64,000 nt of DNA, from positions 1 to 64,000 of the forward strand of contig DF237395.1 in the NCBI GenBank assembly GCA_000708835.1, in the 5' to 3' direction. The notes under the pieces are model-generated. The model worked only from the letters and a program-made list of their open reading frames with translations. It was not told where the DNA came from and made no database searches. This document shows, in pieces, positions 1 through 11,900 of the stretch (positions are counted from its first letter, which is position 1; each line of letters starts with the position of its first letter). The position numbers were made by a program, and so were the translations under genes. The DNA comes from Klebsormidium nitens (Eukaryota; Streptophyta; Klebsormidiophyceae; Klebsormidiales; Klebsormidiaceae).

Positions 1-2069
1 ACTGAATGGCTTCATTTGTCGACGTAAGGTTTACATTCTGGAAGATGGCTTCAAGACTAAGGCAGTACTTTAATCCTTTTGGCATTGGTAAAGAACAATG
101 ACAACCCCGCAGAGTGACTTGCCATGCATATGGGACAAGCCATGCAGAACGCCTTCCGCATAGCCACCTTTAGTAAGGTGCGAGGTTCGCTGAAATGACC
201 ATCCATGCAAACAAGACGTAACGAAGATTCCGAATATGAAAGTCAAAGTCGCACAGCCGTTGCACTGGTCAGTCGTCCCAGTGACCACCTCAAGGAACAT
301 GGGCCCACTGATTCCTCGTTTCATGCATAGATTAATGATGGGAGTCCTCCGGAAATTGATCGTTCTTTGGGAAACGGCTTGACAATCGAACCGGGGGCTT
401 CTAAACAGCTGCCACTAAGGACCCTGCCAGAAGGGGGGTAACAGGTACCAAAGGGAGCGCTCATCAACGTAAGCTCTCCAAAAGTTGGTCGGCCGGATGC
501 AATTAAAAGGATCAACGGCCGGACGAGAGAATTCACCATCAGAACATCTAGTTCGATAAGGATCACAAGTCGGTCATCGCTGGGCTGATTACCCTGCGTT
601 TGCTGATTCCTCTTGACCATGTTCGTTGTACCCATTGCATGCATCCTGGCTTTAGACCGGAACCGAATTGGGGCCAAACAGGAGCATTACGCTCCGGATC
701 GAAAAGTGGCGGACGAACGGGAAGCCCCGGTCTGAGGCCGGTTCGCAGAGAAGAGCAACCGGTTCCCGCAAAAGCTGATTCGAGCGCCGGCCTCTAAACA
801 TTCCCGGCGGAATTCCAATGACCAGCAGGCCATGAACATTGTCATTGCCGGGAATCTCGGGAAGGGGATACACGTAACGTCCATTTGTCAACGCCATAGA
901 ATACCTACGCACTGGTGAGACTGGAGTATTTGAAGATGTAATGGCCGATTACCCGCGCGCGCGACTATGTTACCAAAAGCAAACTGCACATGTCTTACGT
1001 AGATCGTGCGGGTTTTCTGCGGGCCGCACAAGACGTCAGACCAAACCTCGCGGGAACCTGGATAAGGTCGCCGACCTTTTGCTCGGCTTGTTGATCAAAG
1101 GCGGGTTGGCTACCAAATGGTTGAGGAGGCATAGAGCTAAGAGCGGTTTTATCTTTGAAGCAGATTCACAGATTTCGTCCCTTCGTCCCCGCTGAATCTT
1201 TGAATTCTTGCTATTATGACCGTGAATTCGGAATACCGGTGAGCAGCACTGGCAGGGGCGGATAATCCGGTATCCTTCCTCTTATCGTTTGTGGCGCGGC
1301 TGAAAAAGTCTAGCTCGGACTAAAGTCGGAAGGAGCAGATACTTGAACGAGCGCAAGAAGTAACAGTACGACCGTGCCCAGAAGTCAGTGACAAGCTGTA
1401 AGGACGCGCGCAGCAACCGACGCGATCGGTCTGCAGAAAATGGCGCTAGACATATAGAAGCACGCGGCATCAGAAGTGACACTGATCCTTGACTCAAAGA
1501 ATCACGCACCGTGGCATGTCATCATTGCCGCTGTCGAGCTTGTCTCTTGAGGAGGCGTACCTCATCAAACACACGGGATGAAGTAAGGAATATTGGAAAG
1601 AGGCGTCGGTTTGCTTTTTTGAAGATTAACGGTGCCCGCTGGTAAGAAAACGTTACCTTCCTGTCAAAGTTCTTGAAGCAAGAGCAAATCAAAAAGTGAC
1701 TCTGCCGTTTAAAAGGGCTCGGCCGCGGAACCAATGACGACAGCTCGGACTTGTTAGAAGATGAACACCCGCAGCTCTCGCAGGTCACACTCACGGTCAC
1801 ACTATAGTTCCAAAATAAAGGCAGAACTCTCAGACCGGCCTGCTTTCGATCAAGGAAGTCACAAACTAGCAGGGAAGCACAACGGTGAGCCTAATGTTCT
1901 CCCCACACAACAGCATCTCCAATCTGATATCAGCGAAGAGGACTCTCAAACCAAACGCTTCAATCAGAAGCGACGGCTTCGTGGCTGACTTGGTTATGCA
2001 CAGTGCAACGTGCTTATAAGCAACGGACGGACACCTCGCCGAGCTCACGAAGTTTTGACCCTTAACCAA

Positions 2070-2240
2070 GGATGTCTGGGCTTACTCCGGGTTGGTTAGA
2101 AAGTGGTTCGATGTCCATAACCAGACTTGGGCGGTAACCAGGCTCGAAACAATGTCAAATCGCTGTTATTTGATGTTCATCAACCTAAGAGTCAAGTCTG
2201 GTCGTCCGCCTGGTTAGCAGCCAATTCTCCTGTGGAATAC
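2070..2240. repeat. Foldback repeat element, copy 1
   Basis: This segment shares its core with 51940-52100: a CCAGACTTGGG block, GTAACCAG, GAAACAA, an AGTCTGGT block and GGTTAGCAGCCA occur in the same order in both. Within the copy, ACCAGACTTG (2120-2129) is the exact reverse complement of CAAGTCTGGT (2193-2202), and the flanking GGTAACCAGGC and GCCTGGTTAGC pair imperfectly, so the unit can fold into a hairpin. This looks like a non-autonomous foldback or MITE-type element. No coding capacity is visible. Confidence 0.55.
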
Positions 2241-5200
2241 CTTCCGATGCTAATGGAGAAAATGGAAGCAAGTTTTAATAGCGTTTGCCTCTGACGGATC
2301 GGCTGGATCGGGCGTGACTTGCTGGCCACGACCGATATTGATCGTCATTGCCGCCCACGATCGAGGAAGCCAGTGAAACTTGTGTAAGTATCACGGAACG
2401 CTGTCATCCGAGTCCTACTGATAACTTTGCAGGTCTACATAACATGACCGTGATATCGGGGTTGAATAAGGAAATCAGAGTGGCCACGTGGAGCCGGGAA
2501 CAGGTTGACTTAGATCTACGATGTACATATAGATTCTCAAGAGACAGAACTGGGAGAGCATCGACCACATACGAGGATCGTCTCGAAGAGCTGATGAAAA
2601 CTCATGCTTGCGTTCAGATTGCGTGTGCAGCCGACTTGCAGTGGCTTCGTCTCAGGATCTTTTGCTGCCGGCTTTCGAGTAGGAACAGATCGACCGACCA
2701 CCCGCGCCGGCACCTCTGCAAGCAGAAGCAGAGCGTGATTGCGACCGGGTGAGCTCACCGGTCGCTTTCAAGTTAGCTTTGTTTGCCCCACAAACCTTCG
2801 GCCAAGTCAGACAACACAACCACAGAACGCCAAGATTGAAAGACGTACCCGGAACGAGCCCACCGTGACATCCTCGTCCGTTATAAATGCCCTAAGCTTG
2901 TTACGTTGACACCGCATCATCCGAAGTTTTGCGGATTGTGGGCAGTTGAGCCAAAATCCAAGCTGCACTTACATAAAAGATGCACCGGTCGGCTACGCGG
3001 CGAGAACCAAACAGGGAGACGCTGGCTCGGAGGTCAACCACCTCAGACTGCGATGTCGTCACACGCACGTCATCTGCTTTGTGTCCTCATTGCCTCGAGC
3101 CACACGCGCCAAACACGAGTGTTGACATTCATCATTAAAGGACACGCAATCACGTTTGTGAGATGGACGAGTGCGCTGTAGCTAAGTTATCAGCAGCCGG
3201 CTTTGAAAGCTTGGTGCGGGGCTCGTTCGGTTTACGCAGCAGCCGCCAGCTCCAGGCTGAGACGAAAACAGGTCGTGACTTTGAGAGACTTTGAGTGACT
3301 TATACCCGTTTGCAACGCTCAAAGAGCGCGCGCACGATGCTCCAAGGAACGGCTACTATAGCTTTGGTCTATGGCAAAAAGCCTATGGTTCTTAGACATA
3401 TAGGATCTCTGCTCTTAAGCAGAAGCGGAAGCGTGCGGTAATGCGTACCACACGGAGTCTGACTGGAAAACGCCTAGCTTTCGATGTGACGCACTATTCT
3501 GGCGATCAAACACCCGGCGGCGCTGTGATTCCACATTTCCATGCCATGTTGGAACCGGGAACTGCTTTCTCATTGCCACGTACTGCGAGATAGTCGGTCC
3601 TGGCCAGACGCTTCAAAGAGTGCCCAGCGAAAGCCGGTCCGTCAAAACAAACAGCATTGAAGGGTGCACCGTCAATGTGTCCTTCATCTGATGAGGGTCC
3701 AGCAACGCAATGTGTCTTAGTGTGATCGAAACATGTCCCGTTTGGAGGGGTCCTCGATTCCGATCAAGTTGTCTGACCTGTTAATCCTTCTACACGAGTC
3801 AGCAAACTCAAGGGCAGAAGGCTGAAGAGAGAGGCAGACTGTCAACAGCGCGCCCCTACCTGAGAAAGCTCCTTTGCAACCTCGCAGCCGCTCACTCGTT
3901 TGCAACCGGGTGTCGATTCTTTAGGTCGGGTACCGTCTTGTCAGCATCTAGTCGCACAGCCTTGCAGCCAAGATAGGACACAAGTGACGCTCAACAGGCA
4001 CCGACGACAGCCTGACACACAGCAACGTGAACTAGCTATGCGTACATGCGGTCAGATTGCGGGTTCCGTCCTGGTCATTGAATGCCGGCCTGAATGACCA
4101 AAAAGCCGGATATACAGAAACCGAAGTGGCCGGATCAAACACCGATCTTCTGATCCTGATCAGCTGCCTCACTGTTTCGAATCGACGCCCGCAAGTAGTG
4201 GCGGCGACCAGAAGATACTTTTTCCTGACCGAGAGAAGAATCCTCTCTTTTGCTGCAATCGTCTTCAGCGACCTGCCAAGATACTCAAGCGGCAGAATTG
4301 AAGCATTCGACAGCCGCAGGTCAAACTTCACCCCGGGATTTGATCTCCTCATGGCGCGTGCCGGCGCGTGGCATCAGGACCGAGTCAACAGCGCTGACTA
4401 CATAAAAGTCAGTATTGCTGGCCATCACTGCCGAAAAAAAAGGGTTCTCGAAATGATAGCTTATGCTGAAAGCAACGAACGTGCAGGGTCGCTATTAGAG
4501 AATGTGAGTGGGCTACGCAGGAAACAGAGAGTTGGTGATTTCCTGCCTGAAGCGTCACAAGTAACAGCTTTCGATCGTTTTTTGTTAGTGCTGAAAATGG
4601 ACAATCAGTGTCCTTGCACGAAGCGCAGCACCCAGCACTTGTTCCCGGTTGTGACCGTACTAAAGTCTGATAGACCCTTTCCTCAGAAACAATAAGATTT
4701 CACAAAAGCATGGGTTGTGTTGGACTGTAAACCCAAGCAGCGGCGGCTATATTGGACAGGACAATGGAGTGAGCCATGTGCCGGAGCACAGAGTCAAATG
4801 TCTCTTAGCGTGGCTACATCAGCTCACAGCCCTATGTTCATATTCGTACCTTAAGTTTACCCGCTGTAACAGTCATTGAACAGACGTCCTATAGAGAGGC
4901 AACCGTCAAATATGGACAGTTTGCAGGCGCCTTATCTGAGCCAGCCCGTATGAAAGCATCTAAAAGTACGGGAGAAGATAAACCGTACGGTTCAAGCATA
5001 ACCAAAGCTTCACAGCCGGCACCTAAGCTTCGGAATCCAATTCTCATGAAGAAGCATACTAAATCGCAAGGGTCCGCCGTCGATTCAAGAGACAGACGTG
5101 TGGATTGCTCTATCTTGGGGGAGGCACACTCGGACGAAGCCCAACAGCCACAAAGGAGTATGGCAGGGGTATGGCGAAGGCCGGGGTGAAGTGTCATGTT

Positions 5201-5727
5201 CAAGGCCAGCAATTAAGGTCAGCAGGAGCCCAAGTTCCACTTAGTAACAATGCAAAGGTTCGTTCTCAGACTTTGACTGACTTCAGGCGTTCAGACTCGC
5301 CATCTTATTTGTCGGGGTCGTGATGCCCGACCGCTGGCAGAGTCATCATTGCCTAAAAAGAAGGAGAGAAAGCACTACACTGAGCCACGACCGTCACGGA
5401 CTCATTTCAAGAGACAGTCCGTTCACAACCAACCAGACCCTCGGTCATCATGCTAGCTCTGGAGTCGGTCAATCTTGAGGCACCCCGTTTGTTCTAATAG
5501 TGAAGTTTTACTTAAGCTTGCCATACACAAGCATTCGCAGAAATGTCTTTCATACTCGTCCAATGCGTTCAAATCGTTGTTTTTGTTTCTCTTGACAACT
5601 TAGAGACACTGATGGGAACTCCTGGTAATCAAAACACAGTCGCACTGTATCGGAAGAAATCAGAACGAACGGTTGAGTCGACTCTCCGAAATACCATGTA
5701 CAAGACCGTTTTCGCAGTGTAACGGAC

Positions 5728-5793
5728 AATAAGCCGAGAGCATGTTCGGTCGACCCCGCAAGGTAAAATAAGCCGAAGGTATGTTCGGTCGTC
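5728..5793. repeat. Two-copy direct repeat downstream of UBX gene
   Basis: A block of the form AATAAGCCGA-G-ATGTTCGGTCG occurs twice about 40 bp apart. It lies 120-190 bp beyond the stop codon of the minus-strand UBX gene, so probably in its 3' UTR or just after. No function is suggested. Confidence 0.5.
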
Positions 5794-5915
5794 CAATGAA
5801 CGCTTGCAAAAGACACGATCCGGCCCGACTCAATCAGACCTAATCAGCATCTTCTGTTTGTTAGGTGTGAATCATCTCATATCTGCAAGCAATAACCCTG
5901 GCCTGACACCGGACC

Positions 5916-8900
5916 CTAGCTATCCCACGTCACCGCAAGCATGCTCCCCCCTACACCAGCGCTTCCGACTGAGGCGTCGCTTCGTAAGTCGATCGGCCCG
6001 GCCCCCATGACCGCCATCTTGAACGCGCGCCCGGCCGCAGCTTCGGACACGTGCCCCGCAACAAATGCCCCAAGTACCTGTCGGCCAAAAAGAAAACCAT
6101 CCAATTTGTAAAGGGACCACTGTTAGATTCAAACATAACGTCAAACCGTTGTCTGATTCCTGTTTTCTTTCTGATTTCGGGGCAAAGCAAGCACGTGTGA
6201 AAGGACGAGAATCTGGAGCCCTGATCGAAACCGCAAACGGAGCTTTGTGCCACTAGCTAGTGAGCCAGGTGGTGTCCCGCGAAGACACCACACAAAAGTC
6301 TAGCTGAGGGACACAGTGGCGCTTCGAGATCTGCGAGCTTGAAGTTTCTGAATTATGAGTCTTTGGGAAAGCCTTGTTTGAATCTAGACGTCAAAGCCCT
6401 CTTTCAGTGCTGCCTGATGAGAGAGGGCTGATCGTACAAGCAACAGCAAGGGGGCGCTGGAAGACGTTCTTCAGTGCCCGGACACCTCTCTACTAAGCAA
6501 GCTGGTTGCTTGTTGTCCTATTCCCGCGACCCAAGTTCCCTGGAGAAAGAGCCTGCAGAAGGAACGTCTTTCACATCTGCTGACAGAGCATCGAGAGCCA
6601 AGACGCTGATACAAAAAACTCCGGCAAGGACAAGAAATAAGGGAGCCAAACCCGAGCCTCGGAAACGAGAAGGGGACTGCTTACGGATTGGTAAGGAAGG
6701 GAGTCAGAGCAGAAAGAGACAACTACTGACCGGCAAGGAAGAAAGAACATAACAGGACCGACAATGGACCGCACAGACAGAACGGACTACTTAGTTACAA
6801 AGCAATGACTTGTGCAGAAAGGATGGAAATCGACAGCCAAAAAGGAGTGAGATTAGGAAGGACTGGTTACTGACCGCCAGGGATTCGCTCTTCCGGAACC
6901 GCCGCTGCTGTCGCTGCCCGTCCGGCAATCGGAAGGCTACCCGTGTCGAGTCCGAATCGGAAGCCGACGGCTCGTCGGGGAGAGGCGGCCAGGAAACGGA
7001 AGCGACGGGTGGTTCTTCTTCCTCTGCGGTGATAGACAAGTTTAGCGTTTGTATGCAGACGACTGGGTTCTGTGATGACTGGACCGGCAGAATACCGTCC
7101 AGCGATCAGAAGGCTACCCACGTCGAGTCCGGATCGGACGGCGACGGCTCGTCGGGGAGAGGCGGCCAGGAAACGAGGCGACCGGTTCTTGCTCTTCCTC
7201 TGCGGTGATGAAAAGATTGCGCGTTTGTATGCCGACAATGAAGGTCTGTGACGACAGGGACGGCAGAATGCCGTCCGGCAATCAGAAGACTAGCGTGTGG
7301 ACAAATCGGAAGTTGACGGGTCGTCCGGAAGAGGCGGCCAAAAGGGCTCAGATGACACGTCTTTTATGAGCCTTTCCCAACAGTGTCTAGGGCCTACCGT
7401 GAAGTATTTAACGCAAAAATCCGTGAAGTATCCAGAGCAAAGATCCAAGGGGTGCCCAAAGCAGCTGGACGGAAAGTACTTCACAAAACATATGTGTGTC
7501 CGCCACAATGAACGCCTGCGCAGCTGGGCACCACGCACAAGATAGACCAAATAACTTACTTGTCTGCCGGTTCATCCTGTGCCATCGATGAATCTCAGGA
7601 AGCAGCCCCCTCGACAAGTCTCAGTAAGCAGCCTGCTCGACAAGTCAAGCAAGAAGCACGACCAGAGACGTACCGACTTTCTCCTTCCCCTTTGCTGACG
7701 TCGGCGGTGCCGCTTCGCTGGCGCTCGGCCGCCCGGTGTCTTCCAAGGATGCCGCTAGCGCGCGCTGCAGCATCTCCTCTTCGGACTCTTCCTGGGGTGC
7801 CGCTCTGGGGGGTGCAGACTCCACTGGAACGGACCCCCCCGATTGGCGCGGGCGCTTCGTCGGGGCCTGGGGTTCCATAGGCCCGCGGTCCATAAACGGT
7901 ACCAAGTCCTGTGAGGAGAAGTCGAACCTGGTTAACAACTGACACCTGATTCACGTCAAAGGCTATGCTAGAAAGTAGCTCTCTTTCAGGGTGGAGAAAT
8001 CGGGTTGGAATCATTGGCTTTGATCGAGGCAAGCCAGTTAAGAAAAGTTATACTCCTTACAAGTCGTGCAAAGACATTGGCAGTTCCGACAAGCTGGACA
8101 GAAGGGGTGCAAAGAAGCAACCCCTAACTCTCCAAGCTTGATTTCTGATGCAAAGCTTTATCGACATACAGTATCACCCTTCTGATCCCCCTGAAGGCAA
8201 AAATCTTGCTCAAAGAAGCAACCGGCCCTGCAAATCGACAAGTCGAGAGTCACACTGACCTCCACTAACCGTTCGTGCTCCACGAACCCCTTCCAGACGT
8301 GCCGCTTTTGCCCCGTCAACGGGTCGAGGACAAGAATCACGGGCGCCTGGAACAGCTGGTAGTAGGTCAAGACCTTGCTGCCCTCTTCAGTGTCATCGTA
8401 CACCTGAGGACACGTGGAAGAATACTATTGGCAAAAGACATGCAGCTTGTTTTCGACCTTGCCGGAGAATCTATGACAAAGAGGAGTCACAGGGCCCTGG
8501 AAGGCATAGGAGTGGGTCAAGAACTTGCTGCCCTCCTCCGAGTGGTCGTACACCTGAGAGGACGTGACCGATTCAGGTGGCGAAGAATCTCAATCCGGAG
8601 CAAAAGCGGATGTTTCAGCGCAAGAGTTACCGCTGGTAGTAGCTCAAGACCTTGCTGCCCGCCTCCGTTACACCTTACACCTGAGACACAAAATGAAGGT
8701 TTGACAAAGAAGGTGTTCCAAGCCTTCTCTGAGCCTGCCAAAGAATCTTGAATGTCGAAGTGCAAGGAAGGCCTGGAACAGCTGGTAGTAGCTCAAGACC
8801 TGGCTACCCTCCTCCATATTGTCGTGCACCTAAGGACACGTGGCACTTCTTCGTAAGCGAAAGACTTGCAATGCGTTTCAGGGCCTGTCAAAACCAACAG

Positions 8901-11900
8901 TCCAAGGGCCTGGAATAAAAGACCTCGCTGCCCTTCTCCAGATCATCGCAACCTGCGTGCCACATGGCAGCAGCCTATTAGCAAACATAACCTGGGTCTC
9001 GCGTAGGTTGAAGTATCAAGGTAGAAGAAGCAAATTATCAATTCTTATCGGCTTAAAAGAAAATTTGTAGCTCCCGCTCCTTTCACTCATTGTAAGCTTG
9101 AGAAATCGTGGCGAATGCGGAGTGGCTTGGATTAGACGAATACTTCACTGGAGGACAGCTGCACATGCTGCCCTTCCTCTCAGAATTGAGTTGTGATGTG
9201 AGATGATCGAATAAACCGTGAATACCAGGGCTTCGAACTCCTATACGTTTGACTTCCCACAAATCACCGCTCAAAGTGTCCGCACAAAGATTGAGCAGTC
9301 AGTCAATCTCAAAGTCGCATGCTCGGAACGAAGGTCCAGCATCATACAATTCTTAAGTTGACACTGAATATCAGGCTCTTCCATAATCAGTGCTGCGTTG
9401 GCTACGGTCCAATTGGAGTCTTACAGTCCAAAGAACATCTCCTAAAAGCGAGACCTTAGCACTGCAACCTGTGTCAATTCGATGCGGACATGCAGTAGGG
9501 CAGCCACGCAAGACTGCGCTCACATGGACACGAACAACTGGTTTTCACCACCTTGACCAGCAACGTGTAAATCTGGGGCTCAGACCAATTGACGAGCTAA
9601 GCTTCACAGATCCTTTTATTAGACCTACTATAATAACCCTGAAGTTTTCTTGTACCATAATTTGATCGGCCTTGCCGACGAGCAGGGAGGCCATACAAAT
9701 CCGTAACTAACTTCAAGGTCAAGGGTTTTTTCAGAAAGCTTTGCAGCGGCAATCCGAGAGGCTTGTTACCTTTGGCTGAGCCCCGTTAGGGTGGACCAAA
9801 GGCCGCGTGTCTTCCTTGCCTTAGGACAGAAGATAAACGAACTGCAAAGACTGCAAAGACTGCCAGCCCTGATATCATGACGGAAAAACACAGGGGGTCA
9901 AAGCCTCAGGCTGAAAGCAGCACCGTCTCTCAATGAAGACACAACGTAGCAAGTGGACAAACATAAATCCAGACCAGACGTAGATGTTCAAGATACATCA
10001 TTGCGGTGATTGCAGATCCAAACTCTTCAGCTTCAAGAAAGAGCTAATAGTTGCTAACTGATGCGTCGCAAACTTCCTCACACGAAGAATACAAACCGCG
10101 CAATTTTGAACATTCTTTTCTTTTCTCAAGGGCAACAGTCGAAAGATTTCACAACCAGCAAAGCTAAAAAAATATGCAGAAAGAATGAGCCGTCAGGATC
10201 ATAGGGAAGAATTTGACACATTGAAGTCAGGCCCTGATCGTCACTGCCAAGTCAAAGGCAACACAAATTCGCCCCAATCTAACATGATGGGGCTAGACAC
10301 ACTGTGGTAATATCGTCCGTGAAAACCAGACCTGGACAACAATTGAGGGGGCGCCTAAACAGTATGCTGGCACATATTCCAGAAATGGAGGAAGCCTTGA
10401 AACAAGGGAGGCAATCAAAAGCATAGGCCGATCTTCGGCTCCGTTTGGCAAGACACATACTATTGCCTTCATGTCAATCGCCGCGTAATAACCTATACAA
10501 ATATTTCCAGAGAAGTGGTGGGCTTTTGTTGTGAGAACTGCGGAGCTTTCAGACTCCAATACCATCATAGCAGACTTTGGGGCTTGGATCCGCATCCAAC
10601 CAACACAGAGTCCGAGACTTTGAAGGCCTCGAAAGCAAGGAGGAGGTTTGTGAGGAGGCAAACGTCCATTTGAATCCAAACGGGCCTGACTTTTCACCTT
10701 CGTTCCTGTTATTGAGCTCGTCCCCACGTCTGCTCCAGAAAACCGTACAAAGGGCGATTCGGGGCTCAAACCAAGAATTGCGAAACATGGACTTGGACAT
10801 AAACCCTTCAAACAACGACTTGGACACCTTAGCTGTTAACACATCCACCTCCGATTGCGATGCGAAAATGGACTTCAACCAAAGCCAATTTGTGGACCAA
10901 GCCAATAGCAGAGCAGGGAACAAAGCGGCGTCCCATGTGGCTGATGAAAGTGCATGTTTTAATTGATGGAGCCCCAACAACAGGAGAGGAAAGCTTGTCA
11001 CGAGCTAAACGTAGTTGAGCAATTATCAGCGGGGCACGCATATGCTATCAGCCCAGAAAAGCGACGCTTGTGGTCAGCACCGTGTATCCACATGCCAAGG
11101 GGCGTCCGGAAAACTAGTCAACGCCGCTCCCAGATCAGCCCAGTTCCAGGGGTTTTCGAGGAAGGGCAATCTTTTTCAGCCCTCCGGGTCTTGTCAACTG
11201 GATTGCTTCCCTGTTTCACCAGATCTTGCTCGTTCAAATGTAAGAACCAAGATACGGCTGCACACGAAAACACTACCAACAGGGCATTCTGGCCGCTTCT
11301 GGCCATTGCCTTCGACGACGTCAACAAGTGGCAAGGGCATTGGTAAACCCGAACGAACCCAAAGTCGTTAAATCCACCAAGAAATATTCCATACAAGCAG
11401 GCCAGTAAGCAGAGGTACCGAGTAGGCGAGCCAGAGCATCTTGAACTCTGCCCCAACCTGATGCGGCTGCGATGCACACAATTCAAAGGCTAGCACAAAA
11501 ACCTAGGATCTGGCGTTCCGTGGCGTGTCTGCAGGAGGTGCATCTCCCCAGATGCAATAGAAACATTCGCAAGACGTTTGAAGATGAAAACCTCTTGGGT
11601 TTCGAACTGCTCGGAGCGAAGGCGAAACCGCCCTACTTGTGCAAGGAGGATGACAAACGGCGTTGAGTCAGTGGCACTCAAGGAAGGAAGAAAGCACACT
11701 GTTCCAAATATTCTGCAGCACCGATTTTAGGCATGCAACAGCAGAACCATGAGGCCAGAAGCAATCATGAAACAACATCGACCGTGGTCATCGATCCCAA
11801 AGATGGATCCTCGGTCTGTTACGGCTTATCTTCAAGCCTGAGAACACGAATCAACGACGCTCTTTTGCGAAAGATTTCCTTCCCAAAACGAGAGAACGTT

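Larger units (their letters stand above)
1..5915. other. 5.9-kb stretch without a recognisable gene
   Basis: No reading frame here encodes a protein I recognise, and I could not chain exons with GT-AG borders. The longest open frames (plus strand, 4057-4695 and 2348-2752) begin at TTG, resemble no family I know, and have lengths expected by chance in 64 kb of roughly 50% GC DNA. The stretch contains one copy of a dispersed foldback repeat (about 2070-2240) and a short direct repeat near its right end (5728-5793). The last few hundred bases before 5916 probably hold the 3' UTR of the minus-strand UBX gene. Unknown low-expression genes or decayed transposons cannot be excluded. Confidence 0.5.

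Noticed and set aside
4057-4695. 212-codon open frame on the plus strand, the longest in the left 5.9 kb
   Set aside because: It starts at TTG, resembles no family, has no supporting neighbours, and about 0.4 such frames are expected by chance in this much DNA.
10293-11371. Overlapping 120-170 codon frames in UBX intron 6
   Set aside because: None matches a family, they overlap on both strands, and they lie in a 3.5-kb intron where chance frames are expected.
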